In this document: piece after piece, positions 1-12,923 of the stretch | Layout of the letters: each line of letters opens with the position of its first letter | Position numbering within the stretch: position 1 is the stretch's first letter | DNA from: Malurus cyaneus samueli | Lineage: Eukaryota; Chordata; Aves; Passeriformes; Maluridae | Length of the DNA stretch: 64,000 nt | Reading direction: 5' to 3' | Assembly: GCA_009741485.1 (NCBI GenBank) | Contig: CM019215.1 | Coordinates: 74,715,735-74,779,734 of the forward strand | The notes under the pieces: generated by a model | What the model saw: only the letters and a program-made list of their open reading frames with translations | Told to the model about the DNA's origin: nothing | Database searches by the model: none | Program-made: the position numbers and the translations under genes

Positions 1-2100
1 TTCATGAAGCCTTTTTGAGGAAAGGGGCAACTGACCCTCCAAAGGGAGCAAATGAAAAATGCTGAGAGTGAAGTAGGGCAGGCAAAGCATGGGAAAGGCA
101 ACAAAGAACCCGGAGCCTGCAGCAGAGCAGGCAGAGGAAGACAGCTGGGAAAAACAGGGAGCAGAAGCCAGGCCCCAGGGATCATGAGATTTCTTTTTTC
201 CAAAAGACCCCAGGGAGACTGTGCAAACTTCAGTACTGTGCAAATCTCAGTCTCACCCAAAAAGCAACTGAGTTATTGAACTAAGATCAGGCCTAGAGCC
301 AAAGGATCTCACTACAAGGGCACAGTGGATGGGAGGGGACTTGTTTATAAAGCATTTTTATTTATAATTTGCCTCATTCTGAGCTTGCTCTGATTTAAAA
401 AGTTTATTCTTGTTCATGTTGCAATGCAGCCTGGCTCCAGAGCTTGCCTAACACGGCATGGCTCTGGGGGCACTTGCTCTGAGAAATAGGTGCTGACAGA
501 CCCACCTCAGGGTATTGGCAAACTTGGGGTCCCTTCACAGCTGTGCAATCCTAAGTGACATCGCAGCAGGCTGGCTTCTGCTTCAGACGGAGCAGGATAT
601 CAGATGAGGAAACCAAACATTAATTTTATTAAGGTTCTGCATGCATGTTACTGGGCTTGCCAATCGTTACTAATTCAGGCATATGATTTCTTAGGCTTGA
701 TACAGAACATGATAGCTTTGTCTTAATGTATCTCTCACAGTTTCTTCTGCACAACACTCTCAATGTTCTATCAGCACATTATAGCTCTACCTATTTAAAA
801 CAGAGGTTCGGGTTTGAATTTTAGTTGTCTTCTGGGGATTATTTGAGTCTGGGCCCATTTTTATTGTCATTGAATATCAGGGCATCTTTTAACACCACTG
901 TGCATTCATTTAGGAACAGAATTTTATTATTCTACAAATTCAAAAATGGAAGTATGATAATTTTACACCTTATTTATTAACGAATAAAATACTGACTCTA
1001 ACATTAGCTATTTAATTGTCAAGAGCAGGCTTATGTTGCAAGAGCCTTATGAATTTTTCTATCTAGAAAAGTACTTAAAATGTTCAACACTGATTCCACA
1101 TCTTTGTCTTTGGAGTAATCTACAATAGAAAGTTGTGTGATGTCTTGTGTTTTCCTGCCTGTTTGATCACAGAACAGCTTTTGGAAATTCTTTCTTTATG
1201 GTTTAAAATGCATGATTTTCAGCAGTTTCCACAATTTCTGTTTGGATATTTGCTCTCTGAGCCAGACAAGTGACTAAATGTAGTGCACACATAATTTTCA
1301 GTTTGGGGAACAGTGTAATGAGATGGGTCTATTAAGAACATAAATAAGATGAACACGGGTAGGAGTAAAAATATCTGGTGGCTCTATTACATTACATCAG
1401 GTAGAAATAAAGTCCTATAAATTATAGAGATGAATTTGCACTAACTTCAAAGAAGCTCAATACATGCTTGCCAGCCCATTTACCTACATATCTGTGAAAC
1501 AAACCCTCCAAATGGAAAAAAAAAATAAATTCTCCAAATAAAAAAAAAACCTGTTAAAACCCCTTATGAGATAACTTTTTCTCCCCAGCAATTAATCAGG
1601 TAATAAGCTGACCAGTGGATGGGGTTAGTGTGACACAATGATGTGCCCAAGGCCACCAGATAAATGCAGCAGTTAATGAAGGTTTTCAGGCTGTACTTTC
1701 TGATCAAGAGTGCTCTGGGCCCCATCTCTGCTCATGTGATGAACCCAGGAGTAGACATGGAGCAGGGCAGTGACATTTGAGACTTTCTGAGTGCATCATG
1801 TTTTGTTAAAACACATATTCCTTGTTGTTATATCCACACTTCCATATTACAAACCAGGCCTAATTGGGAAGGACTAAAAACTCTGTGTCATGCTCTCTGA
1901 ATTAATATTTCCATAAAGTTAAACATCCTAAAATATTTCAATTACTAGATTTCCTTGTCCTACAAACCTTTAGGTCTTTTTATTCTCCCTGCTTACAAGC
2001 GAGATGAGTGTCAGAGACTGAAAGAGCTCCCACCTCAAACATTAATGTAGAATTTTGCTTATTATAATAAAAACTGTATAAAGAAGCTACAACCCAAGAA
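1..2100. other. Unique AT-rich DNA, no gene seen
   Basis: I see no gene, repeat family or RNA here. The first 300 bases are relatively purine-rich and hold a 75-codon open frame with no recognisable protein features. A-rich runs near 1517 and 1541 are ordinary low complexity. The rest looks like neutral or intronic bird DNA. Confidence 0.5.
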
Positions 2101-2109
2101 GCCTCTCTG

Positions 2110-2850
2110 AAGACCTGACTGGGGCTTTGGGCTGTAAATTAAGCTGCTGAGATACGCCCCTACTGCTCAATCATCTCAGCCCAGGGAGGAACAATCAAGG
2201 CTGAGGGAAAGGAATGCATCCACAAGAGAGCCAAAAGCAGCAGAGATTCTTCCCTGGTTGGATTTGGAGTGGGGGAGACCACAGCCCCCCAGAAGCCAGA
2301 TTTACAGACTCACCTCTGAAATGGGGGACAAGGGAAGGAGATTTTAGATGTGATCTCTGATCAGAGGCACTGAACCCCTCCTCCCTTGCACAGACTGTCC
2401 CAGCTGTGGAACCTCCAACACCACTGGCAACATCCATGGGATGAGGGGGTGTCACAATCCATCAGACACCCCCCAAAATGTCCCCCAGAGGCCTCACACC
2501 ACAGGACTACATGTGATGGAACAGATCCAGAATCTGCGGCTGGAGACTGTCCCCTCCCCTGGTGGGCATAGCTGGACATTGCCACATGGCCTGAGCATTT
2601 ATATTAACCCATGGGACTCTGTGCTTTTCAGGGGGACCATCACCACCAAGAAGAGCAGCTGGAGAGGATCAACACAACACTCTTGAGATCCATAGATGGT
2701 GACATTTTCCTTATTCTGTCTCAGTCACTCTCTTTCTGTCTCCCTCACCTCTTTTCCTATTTCCCCCTCTCTCTCTTGTTTACCATCAATTAAAACCCAT
2801 GCTATTGACTGGCACATGGTCTCATTTGCACCTTAATTTGGGCAGAGGTA
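2110..2850 (+). mobile_element. Probable degenerate solo LTR of an endogenous retrovirus
   Basis: This block is clearly more GC-rich than its surroundings and has the layout of an avian LTR read on the plus strand. A TATA-like stretch lies near 2598-2606. A long pyrimidine tract (about 2700-2780) is followed by an ATTAAA-type polyadenylation signal near 2790. A U5-like tail rich in catttgcacc-type sequence follows. No internal retroviral sequence is attached, so it would be a solo LTR. Both ends are uncertain because I could not find a clean TG...CA pair with a target-site duplication. The family is inferred from layout and general resemblance to passerine LTRs, not from an alignment. Confidence 0.42.
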
Positions 2851-4237
2851 CTCCTAAGAACCTTTAATAATTGGATCATATGTGTGTGTATGAGATCAAT
2901 CCTCTGAAAACAAGAGGTATACCTGTGCAATCTGATGTAGTTACTGCACCTTTTCAAGGACACCCCATGTCACAGCACAGTGGAACCATTGCCTGAAATA
3001 TGTTCTACTTTTTGGTTATGATGAAGTTCCTAATCAAACCATTTCTCTAACTGTAATCTGTACTCTTCAAGAAATCAATACTTTTCATTAAAGGAAAGTC
3101 GTTAATTCCTTTTCTATAGAAGAATTCTGAAATGTGTCATAGGGTTTTACCTGGAGAAAATGAAAGCGTGTGATTGCATGCTTTTTAAGATCTCTGTGAA
3201 TCCAGCTTCCTAGTCTTGTGATAGACTTTTTGGGCAGCTCTCAGAACTGACACTGTTAGTTATTTCACTGAAATAATTGCGTCTGTTAGAGCTTTTACCT
3301 TCTCCAGCACTTGAAGTATACAATAAAATATTTAAGAAAATTATCCTGAAGAGAGTACTGTGTTGTTGTTATTTTCATTAGAGTACTATGTGTTCTGAAG
3401 CATATTTTGGATACTTCAACAGATCAAAAGCATGAACTCTACAGCAACTCTATTTTACTTTGAAAAAATGTGAATTCATCTTATGAAAATTTGAAAGGGT
3501 TGTCTGTTCTGGAGACTATTTATATACATAATCAACTCTCTGTATCACTCTACAGTCAGTTCATTTTTTCTCTTCTTTCTTTTCCTAATCCTTCTTGTTC
3601 TCCATTCAAATATAGCCTATTTGCCTGTGAATAATCTCCATTCTGTAGGCTGCTAAACTGCTTGCTTCTTCTCCCCTTAAAACTGCATGCATCTATAAAT
3701 ATTTATTTCTATTTCTGTGCTTAGGAGTTTCCATACTGGACTAGATATGTGTGAATGGCCCATTTTAGAGAGCTACCAGCATTAGATGCTTCAGAAGACA
3801 GAAATCCCTCAGCACCCAGGCAGGGTATAGGTCATCTGTTCCTCTCTTCCCTATTGAAACTTTGCAGGCCCTTTCTGGTGGTTAGGAAGGGGTATCACTT
3901 GAGAGGCAAAATCTGAAAACTTTTTCCATCTCTCACATGTACTCACTCTAGCCACATGTGTACATACATACAAGCAACTCAAGATTATGAAATCTTGTGG
4001 GGTGTGCTACTCCTTCCATCTCTTGTAAAAATATGTACTGTGTTTCTAGCATATAATGTCAAAGCTATAGAGCAGTATGTGGAATTAACACACTATTTTA
4101 GATCTGTAGTGACAACAGTTATTTAATTTTTCACAGGAAAAATGCCACTGGTAATTTTCAAATAAAACTTCCTTTCTAGGGCTGATAAATCAATATATTG
4201 GGATGTTCTTCCTCTTCTTTATAGAACAGATTCTTAC
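2851..4237. other. No gene seen
   Basis: AT-rich unique sequence with no repeat or coding signal that I can support. Confidence 0.5.
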
Positions 4238-4368
4238 CTCCACTCCTAGGTCTTCTGTCATAAACATCATCCCATGGTGAATGAAAGTAAAGTAATCTGC
4301 AGGCTTATCTGGACAGAAGACATATTTGTATCTGGGGGTTAGTGAAACGTCAATTCCTATATTTTCTT
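4238..4368 (-). other. Candidate coding exon, unrecognised
   Basis: On the minus strand this 131-nt segment lies between a CTAG acceptor of moderate quality and a strong donor (GAG|GTAAGAAT). One frame is open throughout, starting with two bases of a split codon and ending on a codon boundary. The predicted peptide includes SLTPRYKYVFCPDKPADYF and ends MTEDLGVE, which looks like ordinary protein sequence but matches no family I can name. The intron-side pyrimidine tract is weak. Segments this good are expected by chance in 64 kb, so this is only a lead. If it is real, the gene runs on the minus strand. Confidence 0.22.
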
Positions 4369-7300
4369 CTAGTGGTATACATATAAATAAGGTGGTTTTG
4401 TATGCAATTCTTTGCAGTTTCAATATTATTAATATTTCTTTTATAAAGATGTCTCTGCAGAATGAGTAGGGAACACGTCTGGAAAGAACTGTAATTGCCT
4501 ATGGATGGGATTGCGAGTACTTTTGGGAAGAGCTTCTCAGATGGCAGGCAAGGTGGAAGGAATGAGAATTGAGCCAGGCATTTGCCCTGCAAGAAAAGAA
4601 AGTATGCAGACAGATACATGTAAAAAAATTGCCATGTCACAAAAGTACATTCATGTTTCTAACAACAATATTACAAACATCTCTGCAAAGCCAGTCAATT
4701 TCTACCTCTTGTGAGTTGTAGACCACTGGATATTTTCCAAGGGTTTTTTTTTTTTTTTTTTGTTTGTTTGTTGTTTGTTGTTTTTTTTTTCTTTTATTTT
4801 CTTTTTTAAGGGAACCCTTTAAAACACCAGAAAAAGGCTGCTGTCTAGTGTCTGAAATGTTCATGTTCTATGTTTTTCTTCGTCATCTTTGGACCCCAAG
4901 TGCATGGATTGAAAAGTATGGTAGAAACAGAGTGCTAGACCTGATATGATTTTTTTTTTTTTAAATGTAATTATACTTCCTTATTTCATGGATTTCTTGT
5001 AGAGTGGCCTGGCAGAAATACATATGTGAAAGAGGAGACTGAGGTTTTGGATCTAAGTATGTAGTTTCTAAGAAATAAACTGGTAGCAACTTATCTTGTT
5101 ATTGAAAATATAAAGAATAGGCCCTGCTTAGCTGATAATTATGACATTTAACTCGCATGAATTTTAAAAAAAAAAATTATTACCTCATCATTTGGATTGG
5201 CACATTGAAAACAATATGACTGAGAAATTCTATATTGATACAAGCATACTTACAGCACAAGTGAATGAATTTACATTTTCCTGTGTAAGTTTCAAGGGCA
5301 GAGAAACATTTATTCTGAATATTGAGCCAGTAGATTTTCTTAATCCAAAAAATTGATGAAGTAATTCCTATACATAGGTCCTTGTGTACGGCCTTAAGTT
5401 TGATGTACTTATGTATATTTAAAGAAAAATGTTTAAATATTAATATTTATTAATAGATTAGATAGATGCTGTTGTTCATGACCAAAAAGGGCAGATCCCA
5501 CTTATGGACGCCATTTAGCTGTACTGAGTTGCTCCTACACTGATCTGTGGGTGATGAGAGGTGGTTTTTTTTATCTTAAAAAAGCATACATGCTTAAATT
5601 GAAGATGTTTTTCTCATTGGCCTTTTTTTAAACAATTAATAACAGAAACAAGTACATCTATTCTGATTTAAATTACTCTTGCTTTAAATTTTTCAGATTC
5701 GGAAGTTTCTTAGCTGCCTGCTCTTTCTTTTTATTAACCTATTCATCCACCATATCAAATGCCTATCAAATTTTATGAAGAAAGTACTGTTAAAGGCCTA
5801 ATTTCTAAGGCTATCTTTATATTTCTGGTTCCTTAATGCAAAACAGAAAAGCATTTTAATTGGGTTTGATTCAGTCATACTCAATGGGACATATATGTTC
5901 AGCTAGGTGGTCATCATCATAAATGTGGAGCTCTTTATTTTTTCTTTGTTCTGCTTTCATCTTTCTTGTCCTTTAGGTTTATTTCTTAAATATTTTTGTC
6001 TCTTTCAGTGACTTAAGATTTTTGTTTGGTTCCTTTCCTTCCAAGTTTCTTCATTCCTTATTTTTCTCCATCTTTATGCAATAAATTACATCCTTCATTA
6101 TCTTCTGACTGATCTACATTTTATCTCAGACAGTTTTTCTTTCCTACCTCTTTTTGCTTGCTGCTTGACAGAGACTGTCATGACCATTTAATGCTCCCTG
6201 CACCTGGCACTGGACCATGGCAGCACTGATGCCAAACAAACATATGTGACCAGAGATTCAAGCTAGGCTAAGATTGTCAGCTGTTATTTTCCTCATCATC
6301 CTAGCAGCTTTCCAAAATTGCCTTTTCCTATAGCTAGTTCCAAAATTTTTGGGCTAAAGTATTTCCTGGAGCTTGCGGGGCACTGTCTCAAACTAATGGG
6401 TGACTTTTTTATTTCTCAAAGGAAAAATGAGAGGAACTAAAACTGAGAAGACAAATAGTCCTATCCCTCTTATGATTATATTTGTTTGTTTGTAAGGAGA
6501 TGGTACTGAGCATTGCCCAAGCTCTGGGAGTCATGCCTGTTGGCTGCTCTTGCTCCTTGGGACTGAACCAAGGAATCTGACACAGCTGTAGTTTTAGCAA
6601 GTCTGTTGCATACTCTGGACAAGATATGCTTCAAATGCTGTCAGCACTCAGAACTGAATCCAAAAGTTGGACAGGACATTGGAGACACAGTTTTTGACGA
6701 AAACTTCATCCTTCATGGCTCAGCTCTACACCATGCTTCACATTCTCTCTTTGTTTGCCTAACAGAAGGCAGTATTTTCTCCAGAGAATCTGAATTCAGA
6801 TTGAAATTGTAGAGGAAATAGCAGCAATCACAGAATTGAGTGAAATTTTCAAGTTCAGCCAATTGAACAAAAATACCTCCAAGGCATACTGGCAAATAAC
6901 TCATTTTGTGTATAACAGAATCATGAGGGAAATTTGTTTGTGTGGTTTAACATCACTGTTTTTTGACGGAGATAGAAAGCACAAGAATGGAGACAGATCA
7001 GCTGGTTCCTACATAGCAAATTTCTGCTTTTCACTGAAGTACCAGTTGATTACTGTTGCTTATTTTACCTAGATTAATGTGTTTTTCCTATGGAATGACC
7101 TTTTTTGGAAAATCAAACAACTAAAAGTCATTTTTGGAAAGCATTTCATTTCACTTAAACTGAAAATTTTAAATTTTATTCTGGAGAATGCATAAATATA
7201 GTGGTTTTGTTTTGGTTTTTTTTACTGAATGGGTCAAAATCAGGTTTTTATTTTCTCTTGGCAGTTGCTCTCAAAGATTTTTTTTCTCTCTCTATCTCTC

Positions 7301-9524
7301 TGTTTTTTTCAGGAACGACAAACAGAACTATTTCCTAGTTGCACCAAAACATTGCACCAAAGTTCCCAACAAGCCTGTGAAGGCTTTGGCAAAATCAAAC
7401 AAGATCAATGAAGTGCAAAACTAAACAAAAAATCTGGTTGCTGAAGTTGGTGATTTTACTGGTTTGTAGTCACAAATTGCTTGCTTTCAATTTCTATCCT
7501 CTTTCCAAAACCTAGTTGATTTGAACCTTAAAGAAAGAAGGTAACAAGGAAGAGGCAAGTCAAGGATGATGCAGGCAACCATGGCACCATGCTCATCTTA
7601 CACTACAGAACTTGTGAACTTTGAAAAAACCCCAAAACCACATCTTTTCCTGAAATAAAAAGGTGGAGGTTTTTTTGTTTCAAAAAGAAAAAAAAAATTC
7701 TTTAAGTTGGGTAATAATGATAAAGATAGCTAAAGTCCAATATTGAGCTCATTAAAATGGAGGAAAGTCATGCTGGATTCTCTGCTAATACTTCACAATG
7801 AAGGGGTAGGCATGTAGTGCTTATTAGTATCTCCAAATTTAATTGCAATTTATATTTAGTAAATAATCATGTGAGGAGGATCAGTGATCTAGACTGTTCA
7901 ACTTGCTCTGTAACATAGTGAAATATATGGTTACTGGTGGGGTTTCTGTACTCAAAACAATTTTATAAGTCACATTGATTTCAAATAAAAGGAAGGTAAA
8001 ATAGCCAGAGCCTTCCTCACCCATATGTGTGCTTGTCATTTAGCTGCCTGTAGGTGACCTCTTGTTTACAAAGGATTTGTGATTACTGGTTGTGCTTTAA
8101 TCATGCCTGAAGAATCTTTTAAGGCTCCTATATGTTTATTCTGCTTTCAGCTTTTGCATTTTCTCACTGAGTTATGGGGGGTTGCCTACGTGCACCTGAT
8201 CACTGTGGAGCCAATACATAAATTAAGAACGTAAGGGCAATGTATTTGGCAGTGTTGGACCAGATCCTTGAATGCCTCTGATTGCTAATTTAGAGATAAT
8301 AAATAAATATTTTCAACAGTGTGTCATTTAAAAGATGTAGCTATCTTTCAACTGGCCACCATATTATCATTATTTTAAATTATTTGCTACCTATCTCCAT
8401 ATGCCTGTGAACTGGTATAGGAGTTGCTGGTGAAATAAACTTTGGCTGGACAACACTGACTGCTTGGAAACAATCCCTTTGGACTTCAAATTCTATGGCA
8501 TTTTTCTACTGACCTTCTATTGAGGTCAATCAGATTTCTGACATTGACCTCTGTGAAAGAAAGAGATCTGGCCTTTCATAAATCATTGCAGCCTCTGCTG
8601 AGATAGTCACATTTGTGATAAAAAGCTGCCATATTCTTAGGCTCAAAGGACACATGCTAATTTTGGATACGGGAATTCAAACTAAAATAGGAATACAGAG
8701 ATCTTTGGACTGGAAAGGGCAAGCCCAGAGGCAAATGAGAAGACATGATTGCTAAAATTGTGGTATCAGTTTAAAAGGAATTTCCATTAATATTTATCTG
8801 AATGCCTGTGCTGTAATGTGTGGTATTGCAACACATTTTATAAAAGGCTGCTGCTAAACTAAAAATTCTCTGTTAAAATTACTGGGAAGCAACATTTCTG
8901 TGATGAAATACATGCTAAAAATATTGACAAGAATAAATCCACACCATTCTTTTGGAAAATACCAAGTCTTTATCTTGGAAATTAACATTCATTGGCGAAA
9001 AAGAGAGGCAATTAAACTATGATAAATGTTTTCCAAATGTGCGCCATTTACACATAAAATTCTTCTTCTGTTGAAGCAGATCTTGTTTTATCAATTTTGA
9101 AACAATGTTCCGTATAACTGTCAGTAATAAAATAGTATTTACAATCTCAGTTCTTTAACACTCAACTTTAGTGATAAGCAAATTCCATAATCTTCTAGTA
9201 CTTTTTAAAGGGTTGCACAACTCGTGAAAGAATTTTTTAAATGTTTAAATTTTGCAGAAGTGGATCAGTGAACTGAAATAAATAGCCATTAATTTCTCAA
9301 ATTTACATAAATTTCTCTTTTTTTCATTAATCAGATTTTTAGGCAGCATTTCTGTTCTTGTTGTTTTTTTGGTTTTTTTTGTAGCCCCTTTCAATGACAG
9401 AAGTTTTATAGGCCTACTTCTATAAGGAACACTTTGAAATCCACACCATTTAAATGTCTTTTTAAAGATACTTAACTTCCTTCCCCTTTCTATTGATTTG
9501 CAAGTTGGCAGTGTTTAAATATCC
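4369..9524. other. Unique AT-rich DNA, no gene seen
   Basis: The short open frames here lack recognisable protein features. A minus-strand segment ending at about 4594 has a good pyrimidine-rich acceptor but no matching donor in a compatible phase. The T/G-rich low-complexity stretches at 7201-7221 and 9356-9385 are simple sequence. The block at 8940-9080 has the homeobox-motif-rich look of a conserved noncoding element, but this cannot be tested here. Confidence 0.45.
4742..4808. repeat. T-rich low-complexity tract with (TTTG)n core
   Basis: The tract is a long T run, then TTTG/TTG units, then another T run. It is simple sequence and prone to length errors. Confidence 0.85.
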
Positions 9525-9526
9525 AA

Positions 9527-9552
<26 letters not shown>
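9525..9552. repeat. Poly-A run, 28 A
   Basis: This is an uninterrupted run of 28 A. No recognisable SINE or retrocopy lies upstream, and no target-site duplication is obvious. It is therefore recorded as a homopolymer and not as a retrogene tail. Confidence 0.85.
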
Positions 9553-9557
<5 letters not shown>

Positions 9558-12135
9558 CTATGAGTTTTAGTAACATTTCTGCTATTGTGGTTCCTTTTTA
9601 ATTCTTAGAAGATATTTTTTTCACTTCCTACTCCAAGTCATTGTGGGCTGTTAACATTTGCTGTGTTTACTTTGGAGATGGCTGTAACTCAAACCAAGAC
9701 AAGGTGTGTGTTAATCTCTGTGTTATCAGCAAAAGCTTGTAGAACATTTTTAGGCACACTGTTTTTGGAAACCATTAGGCAAAGTTACTACCATATATTT
9801 AAGTACAGGTATTTTTTAAGCATTTTTAAAGGTGAGTCCACAGGAGGAAGATTGTAACTTATGCACTTCCAGGAACCAAAATATATTTTTCAAAAATAAA
9901 ATAAGAACTTCTCTAGCTGAAGTTTAACTTTGTTCTTGGTCTTAGATTGAGTTCTTAGGCAATTGAGAGGAAATGGGGAGGGCCTTGTTAAGTTGCTTTC
10001 TTAAGGGAAGTTGATTATGGAGATAAATGTATCTATTTTCTGTTTTCAGAGGGAATGCTCACAGTTTTGGCTCTCATGAACAGATTCCTTGCTAAGAAAT
10101 CCAGACTTATTTTTCAGTCTGTCCAGGATCGCAGGATCTCTGCCAGGATTCCCCCAGCTGCTGGTAACCCTCTAGTTTTCCATCAATACTTGCATGAAAT
10201 CAATTTTTCTTGGCTGCTGCTAACCTGAATTAACTAATTATTACTCTCTGTTCTTCATCAAAGCATTCTCCAGACATTTTGATTCTCCTTAATCCATATC
10301 AGTGGAATGAATTTGAGCTAAAGAGCATTCAGAAAAAGGGTTATCCAGAAGAATGGAGGGCAATAACCTCAAAATGCTTGGAGCTGGCCCAGGGCTGTGA
10401 GCAGGAGAGGGGAACACTTAATCCAGATCAGTTTATAGCTGAGGAAGACATAAACTTTCTGGGTTTGTCAAGCTCCAAAATTCATCTCAATCAGTCTGTG
10501 AACCAGCAAAGCATCTATTTTCTCTGGGTTAATTAGCATTTGTTCAGACCTTCCCATGTGGTCCAGTGACTGAACAATGGATTCTTTTGTTCCAGCTCTG
10601 GTCTTTACAGAGAAGGCTAAATCACTTCTCCCAGTTAGCCAACATGACATTTAGTTTCACAGAAGTTTCCAGTTACCCACAGAACAAAGATAATCTTGCT
10701 GGCAGATACCAAGGACCTTTAGCATAAGAATGCTTAATAGTCTGGAATATGTCATAGCTGAAATAGTGAGATTTGTAAAAATTGGTTAAATGGTTCAGTC
10801 TCCTATGTTTGGTGAGATGTTTAATAGCTGGAGAGTTAGGACTATGTTTATTTTTGACTGTGTTCTTAAAATACAGCTTCATGAAAAATGGTGTCATGAC
10901 TTCTAGAGTTCTGTGTGTACTAAGAATTCAAACTATTGCTGTTGTGCACCATGAGCTAGATTTTAATTTTGTTGTAGTGCAGTCATAAGCGTTGCATTTT
11001 AAAGGCTGATTTTTAGCAATGCACTGGAAGAATGCTGTGTCTAAAATGAATTTTTTTTTTTTTAAACCTTGTAAATTAAAAAGAGGCAATAGTCCTGGGG
11101 TCAAAATTCTTGAACAGTGTGCTTTGATAGAGTATGTCATCATTCCCCTTCAAAATGGCTGGAGAAGTCTAATGAACATTTTCTCTCTCCTGGTTTCCTA
11201 AAATTGCTTTCATATTTTTTGAGGAGTGAGAGAAATGGATGAGACAACTGAAGTTCTGAAGGAGCAGTAACATTTTACAGCCTCTCGTCCTTGATTAAGG
11301 TCTTAACATGACTGAGATAATGAGAACCATTTTAATCTTATGAGTAATCTGAATACAAACAGCATTCGGGGTTTTTATGTTTTTATTAAATTATTTTGTA
11401 TTCACAAGTATCAAAATAAAGAAGAGTTAGACAACTATGTCTTTGAAAGTAACGTCTTTAATAAAAACAGGTTCCTTCTTTAATAACATTGGCCTCCTGC
11501 ACATTTTTTGTGCTATCTGTAAAGATACACATCAGACCTGAAAAGAAAAAGAAAATCCTTATTCATAACTGCAATTCTGCTCATTTACCAACAAAACAGA
11601 AAATAAGTAGAAATCAGGATTTGATGGGACAGAAAATATAGATATCAGTTGAAAACATTTTGAAATGGTCATTATTTTTAAGTGCTGGCCTGAAACTCAT
11701 GTTACAATACTACCAAGAGGAAAGAAGAGTGTGATAGCACTGTTTCTATTGTAAATTAGTAACCAGCCTGCAGCTGTGTAGCTCATTAAAAACTGTGTCA
11801 TTTAGGGATATTTTGAAAACACAGAGGTCCATTAAAAAGACTGGCAGTGTATGGTTGTCAAACAGACATGCAATTATTGTCATAATATTGCCATCAATTG
11901 GATGGGAGAAATTACACGATGAACTGAGAAGCTGTTTTATATCCTTTTGAAATTTCCCAGCACAATTTTTCCTTTGTTCAGGCTAGCCATAACCCATCTT
12001 TGAATCTTTGAATAAGAGGACTCAGAGTGTTTACTGGGGACCTTTGTGAGTACTAATTGCAACTTCTTCACTCCAGTTTTTGAGGGCTGCAGTATTTTCC
12101 TCCTGCATTCATACTGCCAATGTACAGGCATTTAC
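9553..12135. other. Unique DNA, no confirmed gene
   Basis: An 85-codon open frame at 10279-10536 has no recognisable domain. A minus-strand segment ending at 11537 resembles a last exon: a strong acceptor, a short open frame with a stop at 11458-11460, and an AATAAA signal at 11387-11382. It is treated as a finding and not as a gene. Confidence 0.45.
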
Positions 12136-12255
12136 ATTGCCCTGTCCCAGTGACAGAGAGAGAGACTTCTGATTGTCCATTAAAAATCTGGCAACGTCAT
12201 TTCGTGACATCCACGTTATTGCCTGGAGATGTTCTCCTCTTGTCATGTGGAGTTG
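12136..12255 (-). other. Candidate coding exon, unrecognised
   Basis: On the minus strand this 120-nt segment runs from an acceptor ending CCCGCAG, preceded by a fair pyrimidine tract, to a donor GTAAAT. It encodes exactly 40 open codons (phase 0 to 0), including MTRGEHLQAITWMSRNDVA. It keeps several CpG dinucleotides in about 80 bases, more than the surrounding DNA, which can indicate constraint. No family is recognised. An antisense CR1 begins about 55 bases further along the plus strand. The chance-exon caveat is strong. Confidence 0.22.
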
Positions 12256-12309
12256 CTGCGGGTAATTGAAGGTGGGAATCTGAGGAGGCTGGGGTGGGTC
12301 AGGGCTGGG

Positions 12310-12660
12310 GACCAAAGCTCCTGCTCCTCAAATGACTTGTTGTCTCCTTTACTGCTTCACTGCCTTTCTTTGGAAGAACTCCAGAATGCCCTTTTGCAGC
12401 AAGGAGCCCAGAACTGAACCCAAGGTTCAATGTGTGGCGTCCTGGTGCCAGATACAGAGGGATGGTCACTGCCTTGGTCCCGCTGGCCACACCATTGCTG
12501 TTATTCCATTCACCACCACTCTCCCAGCCCAGTCATCCTGTCAGTTTTTTAACCCAGTGAACAATGCAGCCATAAAAGCCATGGGAAGCCAGTTTCTCCA
12601 GGAGAAAGGTGTGGAAAACAATGTCAAAGTCTTTATTCAAGTGAAAATCATAGATTTGAT
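12310..12660 (-). mobile_element. CR1 LINE fragment (antisense)
   Basis: On the plus strand this reads as the reverse complement of a CR1 retrotransposon. The block around 12395-12490 (aaggagcccagaactgaac, then ctggtgcca and gctggccacacc) corresponds to the CR1 region downstream of the reverse transcriptase core. The block at 12535-12655 (cagtttctccaggagaa, then gtcaaagtcttt) corresponds to the part encoding the AFDT-type motif. The two are closer together than in intact CR1, so there is an internal deletion. The 3' terminal repeats are missing. It is a dead, old copy. The 121-codon plus-strand frame over it is spurious. Confidence 0.82.
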
Positions 12661-12891
12661 GTTCAAATTCTGTTTCTATGCTTTTGGACAACCTTAATGA
12701 GCAGCTTTTTGTAGATAAAACACAAAATGGTTCGGAAATCATCCTCTATTTTGGTTAAAATAATTTGTCATTTCTATGTATACAAATTACCTAAGCCTTA
12801 CTAGCAAAAATATTAGCATTCAGTTCCTGCCTTGATATATTTTTGTCCTTTTGTAAGGTGCTTTATGGAATTGGGACCTGAGAGGAATTAT

Positions 12892-12923
12892 TTATCCACA
12901 AGTTATCCACTACTTATCCACAA
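12892..12923 (+). repeat. Three-unit 11-bp direct repeat, ttatccac core
   Basis: Units begin at 12892, 12903 and 12914, an exact 11-base period. Each unit starts with ttatccac followed by three variable bases. This is a micro-minisatellite, or possibly a cluster of binding sites on one face of the helix. The resemblance to the bacterial DnaA box is coincidental in this context. Confidence 0.9.

Noticed and set aside
9525..9552. Poly-A tail of a processed pseudogene
   Set aside because: The upstream sequence is not recognisable as a gene copy, and no target-site duplication is evident.
12332..12697. 121-codon plus-strand frame
   Set aside because: It overlies an antisense CR1 fragment and is a shadow of that repeat.
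12892..12923. Three DnaA-box-like sequences suggesting a bacterial replication origin
   Set aside because: The surrounding DNA carries avian CR1 and LTR repeats and no bacterial genes. An 11-base tandem repeat explains the pattern.
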